Below, piece by piece: positions 50,431-59,688 of a stretch of 64,000 nucleotides of DNA. Within the stretch, counting starts at the first letter, position 1; every line of letters begins with the position of its first letter. The notes beneath the pieces are model-generated. The model saw only the letters and a list, made by a program, of their open reading frames with translations, was not told where the DNA came from and made no database searches. Source of the DNA: Saprospira grandis (GTDB lineage: Bacteria; Bacteroidota; Bacteroidia; Chitinophagales; Saprospiraceae); contig NZ_CP110854.1 of assembly GCF_027594745.1 (NCBI RefSeq), positions 1,240,001-1,304,000 on the forward strand, given 5' to 3'. Both the position numbers and the translations under genes were made by a program.

Positions 50431-52413
50431 TCACACCTTCCAATCTAGTAAAGAGAAGGCAAAACCCACAGCCATAAAAAACAGCATGGCCAAAAGGGTC
50501 GAGAAGACTACGCCATTGGCTTTCTTAATTTGGTAGGCAATCGTATAATGGATTTTATTGCTCTTAGCCACCTTATAGCGTTCAATTCGCTCCAATTTAG
50601 TATTCCAGATCTCTCTAGCGGCAAATTTTTCTTCTAAAGTTCGCCAAAGCTCGGTATAACCATGATCATAGCTGAGAGCCCAAACGGCCACCCCGCCCAT
50701 TTTCTTTTCTAGCGCAAGGTCCATTTTTAGGCCCAAACTCGTAGAATTATCAAAGTAAATTTCTTTCAAGGGGTTGCCCAGAGTATCTACCAAAACGCCA
50801 ATCATACTATTGTGCATTTTATCATAGCGCACCTTAAGGCGGTTGGCCCGGGCCAGATTCCGGATTTCAGAATAGGCCATATAGCCTTCAAAGCTCACGC
50901 CCTTATCGCCTTCTAGTGCCCAAACTGCACCATGATAAGGCAAGCCAAGGACCAAGCTCGTACTGTGCTTGGCTCCAATTTCCTGAACATAGCGGTCAAT
51001 GGTTTCCTCCAGACTCTCTTCCAGACTATCCGATTCGGAGATAATACCCTCTAGGCCAGAAAAAAGGTCAAATTCATGAATTTGAATGGTGTCCTGCTCC
51101 GGCTCAAACAAAAACATATTGATCGGATTGCGGGCCGCATAATATTTGGCCAGCTCTGCCCGGCAGGCCGTTGCTTTTAGGGCTCGGCGCAAATAAGGAT
51201 TGTCTCTTAAATCTTGAGTCGCTCGGATAATGCCCAAAACGGTCCCCAAATCATAGGTATTATACTCCAGATTGGTAATTCCAGCTCTGAGGATATACAT
51301 ATTTAAGGTGTCGAGCAACTGCTTCTTATAGCTATCGGTATGTAGTAGGTCAATGCTTTTAATTGCAGAAGAAGTGCGGAGCACCGAATCGAGGCTAATA
51401 TTTTCTGAGTAGCTCATATAGCTACGCTTCCATTTGGCCTCTGGCTTGAGCAAGGGCGTTAGGGGCACCTTACTTACCCCTGTGGGGCGCAGATGAAAAT
51501 TATAGGCAGAGACGATAAAAACGTCTACCCAATTTTGCAAAAAGCCTAGGTCATAGACCTTTTCGGGATCGCGTAGCGGCAAGCTCATCGCAATAGTAAA
51601 ATTGGGGTTCTCTTCTCTTAGGGCAAAAGAAAGCTCTCGGACAAAGTCCTGAAAATCGTCTTTATACTCAATAGGGAGTTCTTCAAAGTTAATTTCTACA
51701 CCATCGCCACCTGCATAGTTGAGCACCGAAATAAGGCTATCAATTAGGTTGCGTTGGACCACCTTGGCCGAGGTAAAAAAGATTTCGCTACGTTCTCCTC
51801 TATGGCAAGAAAGCGTCAGCATAGCTTTACAGCTATCTTTATGAGCTGTTTTTACAAAGTCGCCATTTTTAAACTGATCAATAGCTTCAAAATCTTCATA
51901 ACCGCCAGTAAAGGGGTTGAGCTTATAGGCGTAAAAAGCGGCATGAGTAAGCAGGCCAAAATTATAGTTATGAAACTTATCGCCAGCCCAGGCGGGATGC
52001 CAACCCCAAACCACTAAATTTTGTTTACTGTTAATCTGAGTAGACTGCACATAGACGGCAGGTTCTTGCTCATACATTTCGTCAGCGCCCAAAGGTTTTT
52101 CGTATCGAGAGTAGCGGCCCTTAGCCATTACCTTCCGATCAGTTTCCGTAGGCATTCCCCACCAATGGCGGGCTAGCGTTCTGAAACGGGTTTGGCTCAG
52201 CTCCAAGACCACCTTATTTTCAATAATGGTATCTTTCTCGCGCAGCTTTTCGAGTCGTTGCAAGCGCAACTCTGAAGAGTCCTCGGCTGTAGGTCTTAGG
52301 ATTTGGGTGCCGTTTAGCTCACTACCATCTAGCTGTGCCAAGAGCGCAGTAGTTGCCCAGGCAGAACAGAAAAGGAGGAGAAAAACGGTCCGTATATGAG
52401 TCCAGATCAACAT
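50431..52413 (-). CDS. Membrane-anchored GH18-like protein 2 (truncated by in-frame TGA)
   Basis: A 660-residue exported protein with a signal peptide or anchor (about 1-26). The GH18-like barrel spans about 130-600 with the motif DGVEINFE at 237-244. The proposed acid/base Glu244 is retained, but the usual second and third Asp of DxxDxDxE are Glu and Asn, so chitinase activity is doubtful. Further barrel blocks: VVWGWHPAW, LVLGLPYHGAVW, MGGVAVWALSYDHG. One membrane segment (about 633-655) precedes TGA at 50431-50433; the paralogue continues with two more segments, here in the next gene. Confidence 0.8.
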   Translation of the reverse strand: MLIWTHIRTVFLLLFCSAWATTALLAQLDGSELNGTQILRPTAEDSSELRLQRLEKLREKDTIIENKVVLELSQTRFRTLARHWWGMPTETDRKVMAKGRYSRYEKPLGADEMYEQEPAVYVQSTQINSKQNLVVWGWHPAWAGDKFHNYNFGLLTHAAFYAYKLNPFTGGYEDFEAIDQFKNGDFVKTAHKDSCKAMLTLSCHRGERSEIFFTSAKVVQRNLIDSLISVLNYAGGDGVEINFEELPIEYKDDFQDFVRELSFALREENPNFTIAMSLPLRDPEKVYDLGFLQNWVDVFIVSAYNFHLRPTGVSKVPLTPLLKPEAKWKRSYMSYSENISLDSVLRTSSAIKSIDLLHTDSYKKQLLDTLNMYILRAGITNLEYNTYDLGTVLGIIRATQDLRDNPYLRRALKATACRAELAKYYAARNPINMFLFEPEQDTIQIHEFDLFSGLEGIISESDSLEESLEETIDRYVQEIGAKHSTSLVLGLPYHGAVWALEGDKGVSFEGYMAYSEIRNLARANRLKVRYDKMHNSMIGVLVDTLGNPLKEIYFDNSTSLGLKMDLALEKKMGGVAVWALSYDHGYTELWRTLEEKFAAREIWNTKLERIERYKVAKSNKIHYTIAYQIKKANGVVFSTLLAMLFFMAVGFAFSLLDWKV

Positions 52414-52458
52414 AAGTCTTAGGAATAAAATCGTCTGAATAAGAAATTGGGGTCTACA

Positions 52459-54345
52459 TTAAGGGGCTTTAGCTTGCTGCTTATCCACCAGATAGATCAC
52501 GCCATAAGTAAAGAAGCCGCCAATCACAAGGCCGAGCAACAAAATAGAAGCGCCACCACGGAATAGGCCATAATAAGAGCCCACCATAAGCAATAGTGCC
52601 GAGAACCAGCCCAAGTAGATCATTCTAAAACGACCATTGGCAAATAGGGCTCTACGCACCTGCTTATTAAAGAGGGCCATGCAAAAGCCTGCAGAGGCAA
52701 AAATGGCCCAAAAGAGCAAAACCGCTAAAAGGGTAGCCCCCCAGCTTCTGGCTGCTTTACTGGCTGCGCCTAGCTTTTCATAAGATTCTAGTTTGGGCAT
52801 TTCTATGGTCGTAAACTCTGAAGAGAGGGTATTCCATACATTATAATAGCCCAAATCGTAGCCCAATGGCCAAACTCCTACGCCAGCCAAGCCCATATCA
52901 TTGATAAATTGATATTTGAGGCGAAGCGTACGCACATCATCATAGTAGAGTTCGGTACGTTCTATATCGTCAATTTGTAGGGCGCCCCCTACTTTCTTAA
53001 AGATCGTATCTTCTTTGGCCCAAACATAAGAGTAGTAGTTAGAGTCAATGCCCACGGCCGTACTATCTCGCATCACAAAATCATTTTGGATTTTGCTATA
53101 GGGCACATAGCCTTCTAGATCAAAGCCACGGTTACTACTTTTCCAGAGTGTTCCATAGTTAGGGAGGGCCAAAATGAGTCGGTTGGCCGCATCTCGACCA
53201 ATAGAGGCAATATAATGCTCTACCGATGAGCGAATATCTTCTTCGCCAGAAGCGGCAGTAAAGTTAAGCGGTGCCCCAGGTTTCTTAATAATTTCGCCCG
53301 TTTTGGGGTCATTGTGGTAATCTACGGCCTTAATGATAAAGAAATCGACATGTTCCTTCATTTTGCCCAGATTAAATACCCCTTCAATATCTACAGCTGG
53401 AACGCTCATACAAACCGCTAGATCTGGCGAAACGGCCCTTAGCGTAAAAGAGAGTTGTCGAACAAACTTCATGAACTCTATCTGGGCTAAGGCGGGCACA
53501 TTCTCAAAGTTAATCTCTACCCCATCGGCCTTAGAGGTGTCCATCAGGTAGACAATATTATCAATGAGATTTTGCCTTTGCTTGGCATTTTCGGGAGCCA
53601 AAAAGAAGGCATTGTTATCATAGCTATGGCTCGTAATACTAAGCAGCACCTTACAGTCTTTGGCATGAGCGGTGGGCACAATGCCATTATCGGGATCATC
53701 GCCCCCCAAAAAGTCATGAATAACGGTAGAGTCTAGCGCTTCTCCAGTATAGGGGTCAATATCGTAGCCATAATAGGCAATGGCCGAAAGCAGGCCATAG
53801 TCATAAGTTTTATAGGCGTTGCCATTAAAGTGTGCATGCCAGCCAAAAACAGTGACAAACTGGCTAGCTGTTCCTTTAACTAATTTGGGCACTCGAAACT
53901 CAGAGCTATCGATAGCACTAATAGAATCTCTTTGGCGCTCAAACTTGAGTTTAGCGGCTAGGTCGGCATCGCTAGGGGTCATCCACCATTGGGTCAAAAG
54001 GTCGATAAAACGCTCTTTGTTGTTGGGGTTTTCAATCTCCCGTTTTGCGTTTTCATCCTCAATCAGTTCTTCTAAGGTAGGGTCATATTCCCGCTCAAAA
54101 TCTTCTTTTTTGAAAGAGGGCAACTTTTTATACTCATCTGATTTGGTCCGATAAGCATTTTTGACCGTTGTTTTTCGGCTTTCAAACTCATCGCGCAGGG
54201 CCCGAGTGGCTTTTTTCTCTAGGGCGTTGCCTCCGCCTTTTTTGGCGGTTTGGATGGCAATACGGCTTTGGCCCCAGCTATTGCTTGCCAAAAACAAGCA
54301 ACTAATCAGGAGCATTTTAGCCGTTATATGAATGAAAATTCGCAT
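52459..54345 (-). CDS. Membrane-anchored GH18-like protein 1
   Basis: A 628-residue exported protein with a signal peptide (about 1-25, SWGQ-S). A charged helical region (30-140) precedes a GH18-like barrel (about 160-535) with DGVEINFE at 274-281, again lacking the canonical Asp pair but retaining Glu281. Other barrel marks: VTVFGWHAHF, LILALPNYGTLW, MGLAGVGVWPLGYDLGY. Three C-terminal membrane segments (about 545-625). GH18-type folds in a contractile-system locus suggest binding or remodelling of envelope glycans at the firing site (inference). 45 bases separate it from protein 2. Confidence 0.82.
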   Translation of the reverse strand: MRIFIHITAKMLLISCLFLASNSWGQSRIAIQTAKKGGGNALEKKATRALRDEFESRKTTVKNAYRTKSDEYKKLPSFKKEDFEREYDPTLEELIEDENAKREIENPNNKERFIDLLTQWWMTPSDADLAAKLKFERQRDSISAIDSSEFRVPKLVKGTASQFVTVFGWHAHFNGNAYKTYDYGLLSAIAYYGYDIDPYTGEALDSTVIHDFLGGDDPDNGIVPTAHAKDCKVLLSITSHSYDNNAFFLAPENAKQRQNLIDNIVYLMDTSKADGVEINFENVPALAQIEFMKFVRQLSFTLRAVSPDLAVCMSVPAVDIEGVFNLGKMKEHVDFFIIKAVDYHNDPKTGEIIKKPGAPLNFTAASGEEDIRSSVEHYIASIGRDAANRLILALPNYGTLWKSSNRGFDLEGYVPYSKIQNDFVMRDSTAVGIDSNYYSYVWAKEDTIFKKVGGALQIDDIERTELYYDDVRTLRLKYQFINDMGLAGVGVWPLGYDLGYYNVWNTLSSEFTTIEMPKLESYEKLGAASKAARSWGATLLAVLLFWAIFASAGFCMALFNKQVRRALFANGRFRMIYLGWFSALLLMVGSYYGLFRGGASILLLGLVIGGFFTYGVIYLVDKQQAKAP

Positions 54346-54382
54346 TTGATTCTGCTTTTCAAATTCTCAATGGGGTGTATAG

Positions 54383-55423
54383 CTAGCCTTCTTCGGCCTT
54401 GAATACGGGAATCTTTTTCTGCAAAAAGATTTCTTGTACCCGTTCTCGCTTGATAATCTCCAAGATTTCGGCTCGTTTGAGTTGAAACTTGGCCACCTTG
54501 ATATAGACCCGGACTCCCGTTACCGTATTGAGGTTTCTGAAGCACATTTTGAGCTGCTTATAGGTACCCGCTTTATAGGCGGGAATCACGCCAAAAGGAG
54601 GCGGATTGAGGCCCTGCGTTCCTACATAATTATCATTAGCTCGGGGGTCTTTAAAGTCGTATCGGAGGTTTCGGGCCAAAGAGTTGTTGGCCATAGGGAG
54701 GGTTTCGGTTAGGCCTAGGCCGTAGGCCATTAGGGGCTCAGACACCTCGGCGGAAATCCAGCTAAGCTTAGGGTTGGCCTTTAGGTTTTGGTATTCTTGA
54801 TGGGTCTTATCGCCAATGCCGATCCAGTAGACGGCATATTGATAATCGCCATCGAGTAAGGCTTCGGTGATACAGCTGTCGGCTAGCGATTGATAATCGA
54901 GGGCGGGCTGTAGGTCCAGCTGAATTTCAGTAATATCTGGATAGGGAATAGTATCGGGATAGGCGGTGCGCATGGTATCAATAGAGGTCGTGACCATGAC
55001 ATCATCTAGGACCAGAGAGTCTTGGAAAGACATGGCTGGAAATTTATAGATTTGCATCCGAAAGGTCCGGCCCAATAGTCCTCTATTTTTCATCACGAAG
55101 TTATGGGTTCCGTCTTTAGAGGCCATAAAAGACTCTCGTTCTAGGCTGCGCACTTTTTTCATACGCATTTTAAATTGGGTACCGGGCAGTTCTACGATGA
55201 GGCGGCCCAATTTACGGGCCCCAATAGTCTGCATATCGATAACTATTTGCTCTCCTTGTTTGAGGTCGTAGGAAAGCACCTTTTTTTTCCAGGCGCCCAA
55301 TTCTACGAGTTCATCAAAGAGGACAATTCGTTCGTCGTAGGAGTTTTGGGCCTGTAGGGGGCTATATAGCAGGCATAATAATAGGGCAAACCACTGCCAA
55401 TGCAGCTTTTTGGGTATTCTCAT
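54383..55423 (-). CDS. Exported protein at the head of the injection-system locus
   Basis: A 346-residue protein; the ATG at 55423 gives a signal peptide (LHWQWFALLLCLLYSPLQAQ). The mature part is beta-rich at first (EQIVIDMQTIGARKLGRLIVELPG, FRMQIYKFPAM), then mixed. No family is recognised. It is cotranscribed with the GH18-like genes (37-base gap), so it is probably part of the same periplasmic/membrane unit. It could be the first gene of the operon; the 200 bases upstream hold no other gene before composite repeat R19. Confidence 0.7.
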   Translation of the reverse strand: MRIPKKLHWQWFALLLCLLYSPLQAQNSYDERIVLFDELVELGAWKKKVLSYDLKQGEQIVIDMQTIGARKLGRLIVELPGTQFKMRMKKVRSLERESFMASKDGTHNFVMKNRGLLGRTFRMQIYKFPAMSFQDSLVLDDVMVTTSIDTMRTAYPDTIPYPDITEIQLDLQPALDYQSLADSCITEALLDGDYQYAVYWIGIGDKTHQEYQNLKANPKLSWISAEVSEPLMAYGLGLTETLPMANNSLARNLRYDFKDPRANDNYVGTQGLNPPPFGVIPAYKAGTYKQLKMCFRNLNTVTGVRVYIKVAKFQLKRAEILEIIKRERVQEIFLQKKIPVFKAEEG

Positions 55424-55625
55424 ATATCCGTAGCATCTAAGGTTCTGAAGCAAATTTGGCAATTAAAAGTATAGTGTGTGGGCCAAAATCTGCTAGTACA
55501 AGCCCAAATTAAAGCTTTTTTCAAAATTAACCTTAAAATTCTAGGGCCTTTTCTAAACAAAACCTTAAAGGTCCATCAATCGTCTACCTTTCAAAGTTTT
55601 AGGGCCAAATGTTTTCTGGATTTTC

Positions 55626-56153
55626 TTTTGGGGCTGCCCCAGCCTTTGGCTGGGTCGGGCTGTGTCGCAGCTCGCAGGTCTGCTCGGCCCTGCGGCGGCT
55701 TTGCCGCCTGGGTCTGGCCTAAGGGCCACTGCTTTCCATCCCTCAGCCGAGGCGCTGCGCGCCTTGGCAGGCGGCTTTGCCGCCTGCTATATGGAGGGCT
55801 GAGGCCCGGAGGGCCGAAGGCTATGCAACTAGTGTTGGCCCCCAAGGCCAACGCTAGCTGCCCCCAGGCGGAGGCGGCTTTGGAGGGCCTTTTGCCTAAA
55901 ATGGAATATATTGAGGGCCAAATTTAAATTCAAGCAGAGAAGAAAATGGCCAGCCGCCTACCGCCGGCCGGGTCAAATCAGCCCGCAGGGCTGTCTGAAC
56001 AAAATGCCATTTTGCAGCGGCAAAGCCGCTGCAAGGGCCTAGCGCTGTGGAGGGGTGGCCGCAGGCCAGACCAAGGAGCGAAGCGACGCAGGGCCGAGCA
56101 GACCTGCGAGCCCCGAAACATAGCGCCGCAGCAAAGCTGCGGAGGCCCCAAAA
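55626..56153 (+). repeat. Composite repeat R19 (inverted partner of R20)
   Basis: Contains a type-A unit (head GGGGCTGCCCC at 55630, perfect hairpin CCCAGCC-TTT-GGCTGGG), a unique linker of about 220 bases (with AATTTAAATTCAAGCA at 55922), and a type-B unit in reverse orientation ending GGAGGCCCC at 56149. The linker plus type-B part is about 93% identical, in reverse complement, to 61053-61412. Confidence 0.9.
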
Positions 56154-56154
56154 G

Positions 56155-56185
56155 AAAAAAGTCTAGCCCTTAAAAGAGCTAGACC
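56155..56185 (-). terminator. Intrinsic terminator of the SprB-repeat gene
   Basis: Stem GTCTAGC (56161-56167) / GCTAGAC (56178-56184), followed by a six-U run in the minus-strand transcript. Confidence 0.8.
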
Positions 56186-56220
56186 ATTTTTAGCGCATCA
56201 AACGCAATGGGGATAATAAA

Positions 56221-58908
56221 TTAGTGCTGGATGACCAGTTTTTGGCTCTTAATGAGCTCTCCAGCCTTATTGCGGAGCAAAACCACATAATGGCCATTGG
56301 TCCAAGACTGAATATTAAGCTCTAGGCTTCCTTCTGTAGGCAATCCTTGACGCTGGAACAAAGGCTTACCTTCCAAATTGAGCACCTCCACTTGTAGGTC
56401 GCTCTCAGAGGCCGCAGCAAAACGCATTTGAAGCATAGTTGCAGCAGGATTGGGGTTCACCAAAAGATAATTGCCCGTAGTAAAGGTAAATCCACCACGG
56501 TCGGGCAAGGTAGTAGAACCACCAGCATCACAATCCTGAATCAATTGGATATTGCCCAAGCACTCCTGCTGACAGCCATTGGCATCAATCAGTTGGTAGG
56601 TGTACTGACCAGCTGCCAAGCCCGTAAACTGGCCGCTATTGTTATTCACTACAGTTTGCGTAGTCAAATTAGCCAAGCTAATTTGGAAAGGAGCCGTTCC
56701 GCCACTGAGGCCCAACTGCAAGCTTCCGTCATTATTATCGCAGCCAGGCTCTTGGCTACTTACAATAGACAAGCTGATAGGATCGGGCTCTACTACGGTT
56801 ACTTGTGTTTGTTCGGTACAACCATTTTGGTCCACCACCTCTACGGTATAAGTACCTGCACAAAGCTGATCGATTTGATCTGTTGTGGCGCCATTGCTCC
56901 AACTATAGCTATAGCCAGCACTACCCGTAGCCACTACGGTAGCAGTTCCGTCGCAATCGCCAGCACAGCTTACCGTTGTTGCGGTAGAAGTAAGGCTAAA
57001 GCCAGGCGTGCCCATCAAGACAAAAGTGGTGTCATAAGAGCAACCATTGGCATCTGTAAGAGAAAGCTGGTACGTTCCTGCGGCCAATCCAGTAAGTGGG
57101 GCATTAACGGCAACCATTTGACCATTTGACGTTAGGGTATAAGGGGCCGTTCCACCATCTACATTTAGACTGATGCTTCCGTTATTTTGGCCACAGCTAG
57201 GCGCTCTAAGCCCTGTAAAGTAAAGGTCTAGAGGTTCTGGGCTCATAACTTCTACAGGTTCCACATAAGAACAGCCGTTGGCATCTAGCACCACCACTTG
57301 GTAATTGCCCGCTGCCAATTGGTCAAACTGTGGACTTGTAGAGAAATTGCCTCCAATAGAATAGATATAGGGAGCTGTTCCACCACTAGCCATGATATGG
57401 ATACTTCCGCCATTTCCGGCAGTCGCACAAAGTTGATTTTCTACATCAACTTGAGCATTTAGGGGTTGAACTTGGCCATCAATTTCAAAAGAGAGGCTAG
57501 AGCAATTGGGTTCACAACCATTTACATCTTCTACCCAAATGCCATATTGGCCAGCAGTAAGATTGACAAAAACGCCAGAATTATTTTGGAAAAGCTCTCC
57601 AGTGGTCCAGTTAATCACAGAATACTGATAAGGAGCGCTGCCGCCTGTTGCGTTAATAATCGCTTGGCCATCGTTGGTTGTACAGGCCAAATCTTGAGTA
57701 GCGTCTAGGCTCACATTTATGCCAGCACAGTTGCCGCCACCGCCAGTAGTTCCGCCTACTACATTAATAGAATAGGTATAGGTGTTTTGGCCCACCAAAG
57801 GACAGGCATCATCATGAACATTGAGGGTAAAGCTATGAAAACCTACATCAGCTGCTGTAGGCGTCCAGCAAAACAAGCCATTTTGGAAAGGAAAGCCAGA
57901 AGTGGTAAAGACCGCTGCGGGAATTGCTCCATTATAGCTAACAAAGGTATGTTGTCCAGAATCGGGGTCATTAGAGAAGACCTCAAAGCAAAGTTGCTGA
58001 CCAACGATGATTGTCGTATCAAAAACTTGGCTACCGTTCATTCCAGTCAATGTGGGCGCCTGATTTTGGCATTGCACCACCGTAAACTGAATATCACGGA
58101 CAATCTCTCCGATTTTTTGGCCATTTCTAAACTCTTCGACCAAAACACAGAGTACGCCCACCTGCACCGTAGAAGGCACAAAGCTAATCGCTCCAGTCGC
58201 AGGGTCAATGTTTACTCCATTTTGGGTAAGCAAAGGAGAGCTTGCTGAAATACCCTGAGCCGCATCATAAGTGACGGGGACATTAGCGGCATCATAGCAA
58301 TCCGTTAGTGAATAGCGCAAAGAATCGCCATCTACATCCATTGCTCCATGATTATAAAAAACCGACTGTCCTACACAGGCAAAAGGCGTAGGATTATTTA
58401 AAAAGGTAGGCGAGTTATTACAATTGCTCAAGGCAGTATTCAACTCCGTTTCAATATACATCATATTGGAGCCAGGCATAGTGAGCGTTGTAATTGCATT
58501 ATTGCGACAACAAAGGCTCCAGCTAGCGGTCCAGTCGGTACAAGTTGTGGGTAGCGTAACTACTGTTTCATAAGTATATTTTTCAATTCCATAAATACCG
58601 CCGCCGCCATTACAGGCCGTTCCCACAATACCCGGACAAGAGGGCGTAATTTCTACTACTCCTGCCTGCATCAAGGTACTACTGATTGTTCCACAATTGG
58701 GCGAGCTCAGCTCTAAGGTGTAGCTATTGGCGGCATTGATTCCATTACAATCTCTATAAAATTGTAGGCTAAACTTATATTGTCCATTACCTAAACAGAC
58801 ATAAGTCAAATCTGCCCCCATAGCATGCGTGGCCTTAGCTTCTTGAGAGGAAAAACCCAACAACAGAAGCAGAAAGAACAGGCCCGTTCTTAGCATAGAT
58901 GTTTGCAT
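56221..58908 (-). CDS. Surface protein with SprB repeats and T9SS type A sorting domain
   Basis: An 895-residue exported protein: signal peptide (1-26). An N-terminal half (about 30-385) has Cys pairs and Ig/cadherin-like modules (CNNSPTFLNNPTPFACVGQSV). About five SprB-type repeats (395-790) follow, of pattern GG.APY.YS.....G...L.AG.Y...V.DANGC. The C-terminal 80 residues (NYLLVNPNPAATMLQMRF...GHYVVLLRNKAGELIKSQKLVI) form the type IX secretion sorting domain. It is probably a cell-surface adhesin related to SprB-like gliding adhesins but far smaller. It lies within the segment bounded by R19 and R20. Confidence 0.9.
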   Translation of the reverse strand: MQTSMLRTGLFFLLLLLGFSSQEAKATHAMGADLTYVCLGNGQYKFSLQFYRDCNGINAANSYTLELSSPNCGTISSTLMQAGVVEITPSCPGIVGTACNGGGGIYGIEKYTYETVVTLPTTCTDWTASWSLCCRNNAITTLTMPGSNMMYIETELNTALSNCNNSPTFLNNPTPFACVGQSVFYNHGAMDVDGDSLRYSLTDCYDAANVPVTYDAAQGISASSPLLTQNGVNIDPATGAISFVPSTVQVGVLCVLVEEFRNGQKIGEIVRDIQFTVVQCQNQAPTLTGMNGSQVFDTTIIVGQQLCFEVFSNDPDSGQHTFVSYNGAIPAAVFTTSGFPFQNGLFCWTPTAADVGFHSFTLNVHDDACPLVGQNTYTYSINVVGGTTGGGGNCAGINVSLDATQDLACTTNDGQAIINATGGSAPYQYSVINWTTGELFQNNSGVFVNLTAGQYGIWVEDVNGCEPNCSSLSFEIDGQVQPLNAQVDVENQLCATAGNGGSIHIMASGGTAPYIYSIGGNFSTSPQFDQLAAGNYQVVVLDANGCSYVEPVEVMSPEPLDLYFTGLRAPSCGQNNGSISLNVDGGTAPYTLTSNGQMVAVNAPLTGLAAGTYQLSLTDANGCSYDTTFVLMGTPGFSLTSTATTVSCAGDCDGTATVVATGSAGYSYSWSNGATTDQIDQLCAGTYTVEVVDQNGCTEQTQVTVVEPDPISLSIVSSQEPGCDNNDGSLQLGLSGGTAPFQISLANLTTQTVVNNNSGQFTGLAAGQYTYQLIDANGCQQECLGNIQLIQDCDAGGSTTLPDRGGFTFTTGNYLLVNPNPAATMLQMRFAAASESDLQVEVLNLEGKPLFQRQGLPTEGSLELNIQSWTNGHYVVLLRNKAGELIKSQKLVIQH

Positions 58909-59107
58909 AATAATTTGGTTTTAATGCGTTTGATGATCTGTTAAGATAACGGTTTGTTAAGATATTTGGCTGCTTTAGTAAAATATAATTCCTTATTTAG
59001 GAGAGTAGTTGTTCAATAAATTAACATTCGTTAAAGTCAGTAATTTCCTGGGAGATATTTTTAGAAGCCTCTACATTGTGTTCCTAATCACAGTACCCCC
59101 TCCACTG

Positions 59108-59548
59108 ATGAAAAACGTAAATAACATACAGCCCAAAAAGTCTGCATTCTCCTGCCTAGGACGAATGCTTTTGCTGTTGTTATTTCTCTTTAATGCTGGA
59201 CTGGGCTTTGCTGCGCAGCCTATTCAACAAGAAGACCATCAGTTGAGCTTTCATAAGAAGTTTAGCAGTGACTGGCAGCAACATTTATATGATTTCGATG
59301 GCGAGGAAAAAGACGCCAATGAAGAAGAAGTAGACAGCCAAGAAGCTGAAGAATTAAAACAGCTCTTGCTTTGGTCTAAAGACTTTCTTCCCTCCTTTTC
59401 TAGATGGTCTCCTCCCCTCCCCTCTTTCCACTGTTTTTTCATTTCCAAGCCGCATCCTTCTGCTTGCCGCTTTCGGCCCAATACCGAGGCCCAAAAGCAG
59501 CAAAAGCTCTATTTGCTCTTGCACTCCCTTAAATTAGATTTGGCTTAA
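59108..59548 (+). CDS. Small exported protein, unknown
   Basis: A 146-residue frame. ATG at 59108 gives a basic N-terminus and a signal-like segment (MLLLLLFLFNAGLGFAAQ). An acidic middle (DGEEKDANEEEVDSQEAEEL) and a Pro/Ser/Phe-rich end follow. No family is recognised, and the C-terminal part looks low in order. It precedes the bicarbonate transporter by 140 bases on the same strand and diverges from the SprB-repeat gene. Existence is likely but not certain. Confidence 0.5.
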   Translation: MKNVNNIQPKKSAFSCLGRMLLLLLFLFNAGLGFAAQPIQQEDHQLSFHKKFSSDWQQHLYDFDGEEKDANEEEVDSQEAEELKQLLLWSKDFLPSFSRWSPPLPSFHCFFISKPHPSACRFRPNTEAQKQQKLYLLLHSLKLDLA

Positions 59549-59688
59549 GTCCATCTGCGCTATTGCACAGATGAGCAGTTCTATTGATGTACAGTTAGCT
59601 GTACATCCAATAACCTATTTCCTTTCTTTATTGCTAAAGATTGGGCAGCCCCCTCCTTGTCCAATACTTAGACTTAAGCCTCCTAGTC

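Noticed and set aside
50431..54345. Two ordinary secreted chitinases
   Set aside because: Both have C-terminal membrane segments and a degenerate DGVEINFE in place of DxxDxDxE, so they are called GH18-like without assuming activity.
35875..55423. Contractile prophage
   Set aside because: No terminase, portal, capsid, integrase or lysis genes are present, and the DUF4255 cap and PVC-like order fit an injection system.
35875..55423. Classical type VI secretion system
   Set aside because: There is no TssJ/L/M membrane complex, no TssE/F/G/K set and no ClpV; the sheath is a single phage-like protein and not a TssB/C pair.
59641..59688. TTG start for sbtA
   Set aside because: The ATG at 59689 matches the family's start; the extra 16 residues are not part of the membrane domain.
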